From the NCBI RefSeq assembly GCF_901709675.1, contig NC_051096.1, forward strand, positions 7,467,001 through 7,531,000: a stretch of 64,000 nt of DNA, read 5' to 3'. Below, one piece after another: positions 13,101 to 24,559 of the stretch (the stretch's first letter is position 1; the number at the start of each line of letters is the position of its first letter). Both the position numbers and the translations under genes were made by a program. This stretch comes from Syngnathus acus. Taxonomy: Eukaryota > Chordata > Actinopteri > Syngnathiformes > Syngnathidae. The notes beneath the pieces are model-generated. The model had not been told where the DNA came from and ran no database searches. It was given only the letters and a program-made list of their open reading frames with translations.

Positions 13101-14134
13101 CAGGTGCTAATTGGGCTTCAATGAAATTGGGGGTTGCGCAAGAGGAAAGCCTGGTAAGGTGTTTGCTCAGTGTGTGTGTTTAAATCATAGTGACACCTCT
13201 CTCCGAGTACTGCTACTTCACTTTGAGCTAAATCAACCAAAGGGGGGCAAAAGTACTCACACATGTGGCTCTTTAGCAGAACAAAACAAAAATGGTAATA
13301 GTAGAAGTGCTGAGTCAGCTCCTTTATATACGGTTCACCTGTGAATATCTGAATTTTACTTTTTAGTGTGAGAATATAATTTGGATTAGTCAAAAATATG
13401 ATACAGATATCTGAAAAATCTATGACAAAGTATTTGTACTTACTATTTACTTGCCACCACAATCTCTTGGCGACGCAGATTGTGAGAATGACGGCCGTTT
13501 GAGAAGACAGAAATGCAAATCCGTTTAGTCACAGTGCCTCGAGTGGAGTGAAAGGCAGACGGGTGGCATATTAAGCCAACTGCTAAGTGTCAATAGAATG
13601 GGAGGTTTACTTTTGCATTTTATCTCCTCAAAATATCGTTTTAATTTCTTCTGACCCAGAGGCAACAAAAAGCCACTGCAATGTTACTGCTTTCATGGTG
13701 AATCCTGAAATTGGGATGCCACGTGTAAGCAAAAAAAAAATGGTTGGCTGTAAAAGTATAGAAAGACCTCATGAGGAAATGGTGGAGAAGGGCAACGACC
13801 CTCTCCTTCGTTTAGTATCCAACTATAGAGGCATGCCAATATGGCTCCCCCTTGGGTGCCCCTCTTCACAGTGTGAGGACGCCCCACTCTGTAGCAATCC
13901 CCTATCAGTTGAAAACAGATCACGGATTACCACAGCTTTAGGGTTTGGACTCTGGAGTCCACATAGACTGGGAGGCACATGATGAGATCATCAAGTGGAA
14001 AATTGGGCTTTTTTTTTTTTTTTACGACAAATAATATATTTACTCATCTATGAGACTGACGTATAGTGAGTGGCTCAATGCTATTTCACTTGATGGCAGA
14101 CAAGCAAATGATTTTAGCATGGAGTAAACCTTTG
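10161..14134. other. Intergenic: cyria upstream region
   Basis: About 4 kb between the probable cyria leader exon and the 3' end of txnl4a. No exon with plausible splice sites and a recognisable protein was found. The longest frame (13587-13982 plus, 131 codons) resembles nothing known and lacks conserved character. The stretch contains T-rich and C-rich tracts, a short (CA)n at 11192-11205 and a candidate regulatory block at 11440-11720. Confidence 0.5.
11440..11720. promoter_or_regulatory. Candidate enhancer with repeated octamer/homeodomain-like motif
   Basis: The 13-mer TTGCATGAGATTA occurs exactly twice, at 11494-11506 and 11664-11676, inside an AT-rich block that also contains aattatgcaataat, attaatgcatgag and gctaattc. 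TTTGCAT and ATGCAAT are POU-type half sites, and TAAT and GATTA are homeodomain cores. The clustering is suggestive of a developmental enhancer, but no conservation can be tested here. Confidence 0.3.
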
Positions 14135-14140
14135 TTTATT
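14135..14140 (-). terminator. txnl4a: txnl4a poly(A) signal AATAAA
   Basis: On the minus strand AATAAA lies about 330 nt downstream of the txnl4a stop codon, giving a reasonable 3' UTR length. No alternative signal was preferred. Confidence 0.5.
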
Positions 14141-14465
14141 GCATGATGTGGATTTTTAGTCACTACTTTGGCGTCATCTAGTGGAATATTCGCGACAATG
14201 CACTTGGGGATTTTCAGTGAAACGTAGTGCAAGCTTAACTTAAGTGTAAAAACTTATGCATAGTTTTGAAAAGTCTACTCAAAACAAGAATACATGTTCC
14301 CATTGATATCTGAGTTTATGATGAAAAATGAGGCCTTGATCATTTGTTTTTAGCACAAATAAGTCTGGAGAGTTGAAATAAATGGAAAAACTTTATGAAA
14401 CTAAACAAAATACAACAGATGTTTAAAAATACCAATCAAGTAAGTCAAAGAATACTATAACAAAA

Positions 14466-15221
14466 TCAATATCTGTATTTTGTGGAATAATCCTTGGGCG
14501 AGACCACCAGACCTCGCCCTTTTCTTGCTCCTCGGTACACCGTCTCCACAATGTCTATCATTTCCTGCTTGTCCTCCATTGTCCAATTGATCTTGTTGTT
14601 GTTACCGGTGCCCAGATCAATCATGATGTGCTTGTTCCTTGAAGAGAGCGAAGTAGGACATTTGAATGCGAGACAAAATCCTTAATAGGTTTTTGTCCAA
14701 CCTTTGCCTAAGTATTTTACCTGAAAAAGAACATGACCGTGCAGGGGTCGTACAACTCGTACATCTTGTTGAAGTCAGGCACTTCTGTGATGTCCACCAG
14801 ATAGATGACAGCAAAGTTTTTCACCTGTCAGAGCAACAATGTTGATTGCTTGTTACAGGAGACAAATGATCCATTACTTTTCCATAATGGCCACTATTAA
14901 TAATAATAATAATAATAATAATAAACTTTATTTGTATAGCACCGTTCATACAAGAAATGCAGCTCAAAGCGCTTTACAACAATGAAAGAAAAACATGAAT
15001 ACATAAAAACAAAACATTAAGCTGTTTCTGACTGTTAAAAAAAAGCAACAGTTGTAGTCTGCACGAACCTTTTCAGCGATACTATACAGAACCTCGTCCA
15101 TTTTCATACACGTCGGGTCCCAGTCGTGCCCGAAGCGGATGACGAGCACTCGGTCCTCCTCAGACAGGATGGCTTGGTCGACTTGCCAGCCATTGTGGAG
15201 ATGCGGTAGCATGTACGACAT
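14466..15221 (-). CDS. txnl4a: TXNL4A / DIM1, U5 snRNP 15 kDa thioredoxin-like protein
   Basis: This spliceosomal protein of the U5 snRNP and tri-snRNP has a thioredoxin fold and is needed for pre-mRNA splicing. Three coding exons on the minus strand, 15221-15069, 14824-14721 and 14637-14466, give exactly 142 residues, the family length. The protein starts MSYMLPHLHNGWQVDQAILS, contains RFGHDWDPTCMKMDEVLYS, and ends with YRGARKGRGLVV..KYRY before TGA. It is near-identical to the human protein as I recall it, as expected for one of the most conserved eukaryotic proteins. Splice phases are 0 and 2; the last acceptor is ttcaag. Downstream of the first exon, intron 1 carries a repeat (14896-14990). 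Confidence 0.97.
14896..14990. repeat. (TAA)n plus interspersed fish repeat fragment
   Basis: A (TAA)n tract at 14896-14924 is followed by actttatttgtatagcaccg and a segment ending caaagcgctttacaac. This is a widespread teleost repeat motif ('tttatttgtatagcac..tcaaagtgctttaca') normally found with simple-repeat ends. It lies in txnl4a intron 1. Confidence 0.6.
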
Positions 15222-15600
15222 TTTCAAAAGTCGTTGTCCAATCCCCGCTCCTGAAATGGACAACAATGTCGGATGGATCCGACAAATTAATGTCCTATTT
15301 TACAATCATTCTATAATTAGCAACGATTTGAGGAAAAGCCTAGTTGTGTTTAGCGGCTAGCACGGTGGCTAATGCGCTGTCTGGTTAGCTTTACAAATGT
15401 CTGTTTAAAACCCTTAATCAAGTAACTGTTAAAAATAGGTGTGACAGGCTTACCTCAGTAAAATAATAAAAAGAGCTCTCCGGCTTAACGAATAGTTTAA
15501 AGAGGCCAAATTCAGCGTGTTTACCGCAATTCGAAACAACGTTGCTGTTAGGCTCTCCGTCGTCATCAACATGCGACGGAAGCACATCGTGGTGACGTCA
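15222..15600 (-). promoter_or_regulatory. txnl4a: txnl4a 5' UTR exons and promoter with CRE
   Basis: Upstream of the ATG the minus strand shows an acceptor (tttcag) before 15250, so the first coding exon begins with a 29-nt leader. A donor (ACTGAG then gtaagcc, 15453-15448) ends a non-coding exon whose low end is 15454. A perfect CRE palindrome TGACGTCA lies at 15593-15600, a typical feature of housekeeping promoters bound by CREB/ATF. The transcription start is probably near 15560-15600. Confidence 0.55.
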
Positions 15601-15639
15601 AGTGTTTTGATTTTAATGTTTTGTTAGAGCACCGAAAAT

Positions 15640-16844
15640 TTGAAATAAATTGAATAAAATAAAATAAACTTTAAAAAGAAAAACCGAAGCAGTGCTTATT
15701 TTTCACACTTTTTATGTCTAAGTTGTGATTTAAATATTCCTTATATAAATTCCTTATCCTAGTGAAACCTGCGACATTTCTATGTCTATGACATCATCAT
15801 CCACTGCAAAACAGGACATTGATTCGTTTTTAACTGTTGCTCAAAATTTAGGTGCAAATGTTCGCAAAGCAGCTTGGTATTTATCGTCAGTAAAATAGGG
15901 TCAAAATGTCATCTTTAGTTTGGTCAGGCACAATAGACACAATTTGTGACACTAGGAGCACATTCAAGAATATGCACCCTATGATATTGTGATGTAATAC
16001 TTGCACTTTGGTTATGCTTGTTTTTAACTAAACATCTTTTATGCGACAGTTTTATTGCTTCAAGGTCACATGTTAACGCCGTAAAGAGACGCAATGACAA
16101 AACGTTTATTTTCTTGTGCAATTCATTACAGTACAAATAGAAATGACACTGAACAAAGATTCAAAGGTTATAGGAAACTTTCCAGTCTATGACATAGCAG
16201 CATATTATGACGCTTCTTTTCAAAGAGCGTCCAAATCACCATTAAGATATGTCCGAGCCTTTCGTCAATTCCACCTTCGACATGCTACACAATTGCATGG
16301 ATGTGGTTCAGAAAAGCCGAGCATTAAGCTATTTCGTGTTAAGACTATTTGGTCTATGACACATTTGTTTGAATGTCGGGAAAAACAATAAACTACTTCC
16401 ATCAACGCTAATCATCCTTTAAAGCTGACATAGGCATCTTGTATTCTGTATGGCTGTTTTTCTTTCCCCACATTGTTCAGCCAGTCCAGAACAGGCAACG
16501 ACAACAACCAGAAAAATCTCTATTGAAATGTCCCATCGCAAAACAGTTCCTTCCGCCGGACCCCAGTTTTTAGGGCAAGGCTCAAGCCAGCAGAGGGCCC
16601 AATGAACATTCACGTTGGAGTCGCAAACGGACTTCCGCCAGTAGTTTCCCTCGCACACTCATCGACACACCGAACAAAAATAAAATAAAACCATCGACGT
16701 CTCACCCGCGAGGCCGCACGAATAATCCGCTACAAAATCATGTTTTACAATCCCTGATGAGCACTTAAACATAATTACAACACTGGAACGTACAGTGTTA
16801 AAAATAAGGTTGGGGTACAGTCAATTGATTGACTATACTCTTTG
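15640..16844. other. Intergenic and znrf2 3' UTR
   Basis: AT-rich sequence between the txnl4a promoter and the znrf2 stop codon. On the minus strand an AATAAA at 16110-16105 would end a znrf2 3' UTR of about 735 nt. Short open frames (for example 16116-16391 plus) show no recognisable protein and are not called. Confidence 0.45.
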
Positions 16845-19329
16845 CTAGTTGGAGGGGTGTTCCGGACACGAGCGATTCACTTCGAACCACTCGTCTATGC
16901 ACCTGGAAATAAAGAGAGACAGAGAGAGAATTACATCAGAGTTCATAAAAAAGATGATAGAGTTCTTTTAGACATTTAGGGTATTTCTATCCCCGTCAAA
17001 TTTGACCCAAACAGAATGTAAGGGTTGGGTTGTTATAAATGAGAATGTTGACTTAAGCTCTGACTCAATGTTTGCTTGCCAAGGGAATTTCTTTTAATAT
17101 GTGAACCCGCTTACAGCCATTGGAAAACAAGTTGGCCAGTCCAAAGTGAAGAATTTGTTTACCAATATACATAAAGCTAAAAAAAAAAATGGTTTCAAGG
17201 TGACCTCATCAATCTCGAGCTCAACTCAATAGAAAACCAGTCAAGTGTGCATGTGTGTCTATAAATTACCCTTTATGGTAGATACAGAGGCAGGGGAGTC
17301 TGGCAATGGTGTCGCCTTGCTCCAGCTCCTCTAAGCAGATGGCACATTCCCCAGAATCTCTGGACAAGATGTCCTCTGAGATGGAAAAAGAAAAAAAAAA
17401 TTCAAATAAACAGACATAGTGTCAAATGTCAGAGGAGTTACTGGACCCTGCAACTTTGTAATCTGATCAAATTCCCATACAAGCATTGTATAGAGAAGAA
17501 AAAAAAAAAAGATCTGAAGCATGCCGTATGTCTGGCTATATGTATCTATTTATATCGTTAATAACCGACAAGCAGCGATCGTATTACATGTGCGCATGGC
17601 CCTGAGACACACTACCATAGAATATAGGCACAGTAATCAATTCAGGCCCATTTATAGTATGAGGAAATGATTTTTTCATAGTGGTGGTGGTCAAGTCAAT
17701 GTCGCTCTTACTGTTGTAGGTGAGGCGCGATTTGCTGAAACACATGAGCAGATGTTTCTCAATTTCATCCGACGCCATGAACTTGGAACACACAGGACAG
17801 TGGAAACCTGTAGAGGAAATGAACACAACCAGGAAGTTGAAGAGGATGTGGTCTCAAAGTGAGAGGTACACAACATCCATCCAGAAACACACTATGTGAT
17901 CATTTTAGGCTGCAGAGCATGATTTGATTATCTTTTCATTTGAATTTTGCAAGGTCATAATGTACCTCACAAGTCATTCTTCTAGTAGCATGTGACTGAC
18001 CGCTTTAGTGTTTAATCAAGTCATAATTTGAAGCCTATATATGTGGATTTGGAGCAGCTTCTAGGCCAGATTAACCGGGCATGCGTCCACTAACTGGAGT
18101 ACGATGAAATCCAAATCGGGAAATGGCCTCTGATGCATCATATGCGCACCATGTGTCCACGAGCAGGGCCAAAAAAAAAGAGGAACAGCATGGGGGACGT
18201 GACAGAAGACCTGCTGGCCATCAATGATTACACTTCCTTGTGGGGAAAATCACCATCGACGCCACGAGGCGTCCTATCAGGAGAAGTCACAATAAGGAAA
18301 TAGCATGGAAAGACTTTGTTTCAAGTCGATGATATAGGGGGGACTGTTTCGAGTAAGTTCTGTTTTGTCTCCTTGAGGACACGCCCCACCAGGAAGTGCG
18401 TTGGTGTGTGCGTGCAAATGTGTAACCAGCAGGCAGCTCTTATCTGCTGACCTACATTATGCACTCTTCCCTCTCGCGGTCGCCGTGAAAAACAGGCCGG
18501 TTTTGCAAGACGGTTAAAGGAGGGGGTGGGGGGTGGACTCTTAAGCAAAACAGCCACCTGTGGCTGCGATCAAACGGCGACGGCTGTTATAAGTGCCATA
18601 TGCACCAATGGAAAAATACAAGTCAAGCAAGTGAAGCCTTGTTAAAATACACATACGATAAACTCACATTCATTTTTATAGGACATGCATGATGAAGTTC
18701 AGCCACACTGGAGGTGACGTGTCTTTCGGAAAAGAACAATGAGCAGGTGGTGGTTAGCAAGTTTACTTGCCAGATCCCAAACTATGGTGCATGTTTTTAT
18801 TTGGGTAAAGTGGAGCTTATAGCAGCTGAATTTCTGGGCGCCAAGCATTCACAGCCACCTATCAGTGCAGCTTTTGCATCCATGTCAACCCTCAAACTGA
18901 AACCCAATTGAGGATGCATTTTAAGTGAACCGAACAAGGCTGAAAAATGTAACTCTGCAGAATGATCAACATCGACCTCGAGCAACCTGATCTTGATTTA
19001 CCTGTTAGCAGGCGGGGCGACAGATGAGCCGGTAGAGACCCTATTAGCAGCCTGTGGCCCTCGGGGGTCATCTGGCCCTCGTCATCGCCATCTGTGCCGT
19101 CCAGACTTTGATTGAGAGCGTGCGAGCCCGGCCTGCCCCCGGCCGGTATGCTGAGGCCGGAGCTGGTGGGCCCCCCGCCCGTGTACCTGATCCGGGGGCC
19201 CTCGGGTCCATTGGTGTACCTGAAACCGGCGAAGCGCTCCCCTCCGCCGGAGTGTCCGGACGGCAGATCGGAGCTGGAATACGCCCGGGTTCTGCCGTCG
19301 TACACGGGACTGCTTTGTTTGGCCCCCAT
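16845..19329 (-). CDS. znrf2: ZNRF2, zinc/RING finger E3 ubiquitin ligase
   Basis: ZNRF proteins are membrane-associated E3 ligases of endosomes and lysosomes that act on Na/K-ATPase trafficking and mTORC1. Four coding exons on the minus strand, 19329-19002, 17807-17712, 17375-17270 and 16902-16845, encode 195 aa. The N-terminus MGAKQSSPVYDGRTRAYSSS carries Gly2 for myristoylation and matches ZNRF2 (MGAKQS..NGRTRAYS) rather than ZNRF1 (MGGKQS). Near residues 90-108 is LLIGSLPAHLSPRLLTG. A zinc finger follows (CPVC..HLLMC, about 113-131). A RING-H2 domain spans about 146-187 (CAICLEELEQGDTIARLPCL..YHKGCIDEW..SCPEHPSN). The linker is shorter than in human ZNRF2 (about 242 aa). Its neighbour mturn is also adjacent in human. 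Confidence 0.95.
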
Positions 19330-20555
19330 GCTGTTGTTCTCTATTGTTTTTGTGATCGGGGCGAAGCTCGTCAAGCTCTTGAGTGGGGCTTAACACATGC
19401 TTACCGCCCTGACGATGTGACAGCAACAAAGAAAACGACAGTCAAAGCGACATTGCCGCGTCGAGACAACATCTTAAGGTTCCAGTCTTGTGCGTAAGGT
19501 GCGCACTGGCTGACACGCAACTTTAATTTTCCAAACGGGCGTTTTTTTGTTTGTTGATGTTTTGTTTTTTTTCTTCTTCGGCTCGGCAGAGCCCTTCCCC
19601 TCCGCTGGTTTAGCAGCGAAACAAAACAAAGGTTGAGGGAAAAAAGGTATAATCTCTTCAAGTGGACGTCATGCCTTGATCCTCCTCGGGCAGACGAGCG
19701 TATAAGCAAGAGTTGACACGCATCCCACGTAGTTCAAGTTTGTTTTTTGTTCTCGACTGTGGACAGTCTGGAGAGAAAAATAAAAGGGATTGCGCTCCTC
19801 CTCCTCCCGCCGGAAGCGCACGTCTTGAGGAGACTTTGTCGCTTTCACATTAAAAGCCTACGTTCGACTCCCCGATCTCAAATCGCAGTACAATTTAACA
19901 TTTAAGTTTTTTTGTATTACAGTTACATTTTGATTAGAAGCAATATTATTCAGGTATACGTACATAAAATTGTGTTATGGGTTGCGTGTTTTTCTGTTTT
20001 ATTTTGAAGTCCGCATTAATTTATTGTCGTTTCCGACCCGTGCTTGACGCCCTGCAGGCTGTTGCTGGCTCAGGACTTGTTGCCATAGCCAATCTCAGGG
20101 GAGATTTAGACAAACAATAATTCATGCTCAATTTAACACTTTTGCAAATGCTTTTCTTGCATTAACGACATTACCACAAGTCCAAGCCATTCGATAGACT
20201 TAAACCCAATAGAGTCCGCGTTCATATTCAGCTCGATGGGCAATTGAGAGTCTTTGTGTCGTATTTGGGTTGGGCTTGCAGTTGGACATTTGTGTGTTGA
20301 AGTTTCCTCCAGTGATTTTGCAGTGGTCCCAAAAATAAAAATAAAGCATGACAAAATTGAACTCCCGGAAAAATTTATTATTGTTTTTCCCAATTCTTTG
20401 GTCCGTCCGCCCTGCTGTGCATGGAAGTTTTGCATGAACTTTTTAGCATCTTGAAAAATCCATCATTTTGATGTCTGATGAAACCGATAAAAAAATTCCC
20501 CCACTATAAAATAAAAATAAACACAGCACAACAACCCCAAATTAGGTTCACACGC

Positions 20556-20561
20556 TTTATT
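20556..20561 (-). terminator. mturn: mturn poly(A) signal AATAAA
   Basis: A minus-strand AATAAA lies about 0.98 kb beyond the mturn stop codon (21540). It would give a long 3' UTR, as is usual for maturin genes. Confidence 0.5.
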
Positions 20562-21041
20562 GGAACAATTGCAAACAGGCACGCACGTCTCAGGGGACAA
20601 ACGCAATTAAGATACATCGCATGAGGAAGAAGCGTAGGATGACACTAACGCAGGCTAAAAATAAACCATCTGTGTGGTGAAGGCAGTGGCGGGGTGGCTC
20701 CAAGCGGCAAATAGCAACAGAAATCAGATTTACACCATCAGAAAATTTGGGCCATACAACCGGAGTCCATTTCTGTGCCTCGATGTACACCGTATATTTG
20801 TGTACCTGTGCTTACTGGACTCCGCCCTTTTCTAGGACCAAAAATGTACATAATGGACTACCCGTGTACAGCATTTGTTAAAGTACGCTAAATTTAAAGG
20901 TATATGTGAACAGCTTGTGCTGGGAGAGGCAAGGCAACAACTAGGAAGACCACAGTTAAGAGATAAACGAAGGTGTCATGTGACACAGGAACCAGGAAGA
21001 GCACGGCCTTTTGTTGTGACAGTCACAAGATAGCAAATAAA

Positions 21042-21063
21042 AAGGGGGGGGGGGGGGGGGGGG
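21042..21063. repeat. Poly(G) run of about 21 nt in the mturn 3' UTR
   Basis: An uninterrupted G run follows an A-rich stretch on the plus strand (poly-C in the transcript of mturn). Its length is likely variable or uncertain in assembly. Confidence 0.85.
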
Positions 21064-21539
21064 TCAGTCACCGTACGATGATGTAACGAGTAATTCTCCG
21101 TGCCCCTGGCGAGAATGATATGCGTAATATGCTTTTAGGAAACACAGTCAAAACACTTGAGGTTGACTGAGGACAACAAATGGAAAGATTTCCACGCCTC
21201 TTTTGTAGAAAGTGGGCTAACGGTCACAATGCGCCTCCCGGGAAGCCGAAGCGGTGCCTCAAGCGCTGCCGTGCTGTGGAAGGTTAACCAAAAACGGTGA
21301 ATGATTGGATAGGTTTGCGTTGGTGTAGGTCACGTAGCCCTGCTGTGTTTGTGTGCAGGGGACGCTCGGGGACGCTCGGGGTTCAACCAGGCGCAACCAA
21401 GTGCATGCCTTTAGAAAGCAAAGCAACATTCAACAACATGACGGCGCAATTTTTTTTTTTTAAGAAGTTGGCCCCGCGCGTGTGTGTCAGCTCAGTAGTG
21501 AGGCCCTCAGGATCCCCCGGCCGCCTTCCTCTCTCCTTG

Positions 21540-24349
21540 TCACTGCTGGCTGACCCCCATCTGCTGGTGGTCGGGCCCCGGCTCGCCCTCCACGTCGGCG
21601 TGGTAGTGCTCAAACGTCTCGTCTTCTATGTCATGCAGCCCCAGCAGCTAAACGGGAGGAGACGGACAATTTGGAGTTTTAACACACACGGACAGGACGG
21701 CATGTATTTTGGTCAATAGCCTGGCTGCTTTTTAATTAGGTATTTTTTTAATGCATTCAGTCAAAAGTCCGTTTTAAGAAACTTGAAGTTTTGGACAGTT
21801 ACTGTGGCAAAAATATTGAGTCGAATTGATGACTTAAGCAAGTTGTGCTTATTTGTACATTAGCCACGCTCCACCCAATCTGTACTTAGGACGAAATAAG
21901 GTGTTCAAAAACAAGATGGAAAATAAATAAATAAATGGTTGTAAAAGCTTGCACATGAAATAAAATAAGTCATATCTCAATTTAAACAGTTCAATGTATT
22001 AAGCTTCAAAGTTAAATTTGAAAGATCTTATCAAGTGAGTTTTTAAAAAAAATATATTATCCATGTTTGAAGCCAATTTGCTAAAACAGTGCAAACCTTT
22101 TCACCATTTCACGTTTCCAGATCCAGTTGGACGCACTTTTGCTCAAATCAGTGCTAATCCGGTGCAAGTGACTTACTTAGACATTATTACTCTGAATAAT
22201 TCAAGATTGTTTATCCGTTCCAGTTTGGGGAGAGCCGCCAACTCTGCATTCTGAGGTCACTGTGTGTGCGAAAGTGTGTTAATCAGTGTTTATCTTACAG
22301 GCCTGAAGGACGTGAAGACCTTCTGCAGCACCTCCAGCAGGGTCTTCTTGCCGCAGGACGAGATGTAATCCTGAGCCAGCTGTAAAAATGGTAGGCAGTC
22401 CTCGCTCTCACTCCACACGTGCTGTACAAACATAAATTTCATCATAAGCATAAAACAAAAAAAAGTCAGCTATCTGGCTCCAGTTTGCGGCCTACGCTTT
22501 TTTTTTTTTTCTAGGTCAGGGTCAGCCGAGGGGAAAGTAGCTACACACACCTGCAAATCTTGATGAGTTTTTAGACATATTGAGAAGCCCCCACGCAACT
22601 TTTTCAAGCGGGCCTTGATAAGATGAATCAATGAGGCCTGTATAAGCACGTCGGATGACGGTAATAAGCCATCGCGTTTACTTCCTCATTACAGTAAAGG
22701 AAATGAAAGATCATTTCTGCACTTATTAGGGTGCACGCTTGCTTTGTAGTGTTGGTTAAACACAGTCCAAAGGTCCCGTACAGTTACCTAGTCAAAGTAT
22801 TTGTCAGAAAATGATTTATTTACTATGAATCATATTTATTATATATTTCAACTCTTGATTAACCTGCGCATTCCCCCGTTTGACCTGCTATTCATACAAC
22901 AGAACTTTGTGTTCAAATAAACTGGCCAAGCTTCACTTCTCCTCATTGCTGTTTTCAGCGCCGCGTTGCATAATACCGAGGAGTGTTTCTAATATTTTGA
23001 CAAAACAAAGGCAGTTTCTCGTCATGATGTTTAGCAACTAACCCAGACCCTGACGAGCACAGTGGATTGGCGAGGTGTACCTAATGATGTGGCTGGTGAG
23101 TTGACCGCGCCTTTGTTTGGTTGGTGCCAATGGACTAAATAGCTGAGAGGTGTTGTTTGAAAATAACCAAATATTTGAATCTGTGGTTCACATTGTTGAT
23201 TATGGTAAAAGCCGCTCCAAGTGTTTGGTATTCATCAGCATCTCCACCTATTATCGGGCACACCCTTGTGTGGGAACAGTTGGCTTGATCTCTTGCATGG
23301 ATCACTCTTGAGTGACAAATGAAACATCTACAAGGTCAGGCGCCGGATCATGTGACTTGCGTGACCTATTTCAATGGGAGTTCATGTTGTGTTGCAGCGC
23401 TCTCTAGTGGATTGTTTCCCAAGGCGCATCTTTTACAGTGGAAATGGCTCACGCTCCCAAACCAAAATAGCTTGAACTATTTGGAACGGTGATCTTAAGA
23501 GCAACAGGTGCATGCATCGGTTAAAAGTACCGTCTGCCATCTAGTGGAAGAGCCTTTAATAGTTCTGCTCGTCACTATGCGCCATCAGTATGAATAGACA
23601 CATTGTGGTATAGAAATAATATATTTTTCCCCCTTGAGAGCATTTGATGTGTCCTGCAATTTTGCCCTGGATGCAAAAAAAAAAACTATGATTAAAAGTT
23701 AGAGAAGAGGCTCCTTGTGATGAAGCAAAGACCTGATCAACCCAACATGGCAATGCATCGAGTCTTTGTCCAGAATTCGGTTGAGCAACAAGGCTTAGCT
23801 TACTGCATGTAGCCATGCAGGCCTAATGCATTATTGTGCTTATCCCCCGCCTCCTTGACACAGCTTTGGATAAGACACGTATGACTGATTTATATCATAA
23901 CTCCAGCAGTCGCCACTGTTTTGGACCGGCCTTTTCTGACCACCGTCAACCTTGGGGATGATGGTGCAAATCTGCGTTTGGTGCATGATTGCATAATATG
24001 ACACCGCAGCGAGCAGATTGTGACATGTAATGAATGCATCATAATCCAACCGGGGGGGGGGCTTTATTTGAGTGGGGGAACGGGGTGCATGACATCATTC
24101 GTTCCTTCCTCCGCGTCCACGGGGACCCCGCCTATGCTAGAACACACACGCATGCATGTGCGGGATATTTATAGCGAGAGGCCCACTCACGAAAGTGTCG
24201 GTTCCGCCGGGGCACAGCACGTAGAAGGAGACGCCGGGCTCCGCGTAGAAGTCCAGCCGCCTCTCGTCGTCCTCCTCGGCAAAGATGAGATCGAACGGGT
24301 TCCCCGAGCACCACTTCTCGGCCGCCTCCACCAGATGCTTGAACTCCAT
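21540..24349 (-). CDS. mturn: MTURN / maturin, neural progenitor differentiation regulator
   Basis: Maturin is a small conserved vertebrate protein reported to promote neuronal differentiation of progenitors and megakaryocyte differentiation. Three coding exons on the minus strand, 24349-24191, 22421-22299 and 21647-21540, encode 129 aa with all junctions in phase 0. The protein begins MEFKHLVEAAEKWCSGNPFD. Exon 1 contains RRLDFYAEPGVSFYVLCPGG. Exon 2 is HVWSESEDCLPFLQLAQDYI followed by SSCGKKTLLEVL. Exon 3 is LLGLHDIEDETFEHYHADVE and ends in QQMGVSQQ before TGA. The length agrees with human (131 aa). The donor GTGAGT after exon 1 and the acceptors are canonical. The gene is divergent from sh3bp5 and follows znrf2 in the same orientation. 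Confidence 0.95.
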
Positions 24350-24381
24350 CCTCGGTTAGCCCCCTCTCGCTGCCTCCCTTC

Positions 24382-24406
24382 CTCCTCCTTCTTCTTCTTC
24401 TTCTTC
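24382..24406. repeat. (CTT)n / (CTC)n tract in mturn 5' leader
   Basis: A cttcttcttcttcttctt run just upstream of the mturn ATG reads as GAA-rich sequence in the mturn 5' UTR. Simple repeat. Confidence 0.75.
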
Positions 24407-24559
24407 CGACGCCCAAAGGTGCTCCTCGATGCGGATGTTGAAGAGAGACAAAGAGGAGGCGAGCTGGTGGTCGCATCAGCAGCCGCCTTTCGCTCTGCGC
24501 ATCTCCTCTTTCAAAAGAAGTCAGTAGGAAGAGAGCGCCATTCCGCTCCGTTATGAACG

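Noticed and set aside
13081-13101. Short perfect hairpin gcttgctc / gagcaagc
   Set aside because: An 8-bp stem with a 5-nt loop is too short for a pre-miRNA and has no other ncRNA signature.
13587-13982. 131-codon plus-strand open frame in intergenic DNA
   Set aside because: No recognisable domain, no plausible splice context and a composition like its surroundings. Chance frames of this length are expected in 64 kb.
19054-19497. 147-codon plus-strand frame opposite znrf2 exon 1
   Set aside because: Antisense shadow of a GC-rich coding exon. The minus-strand ZNRF2 protein explains the sequence.
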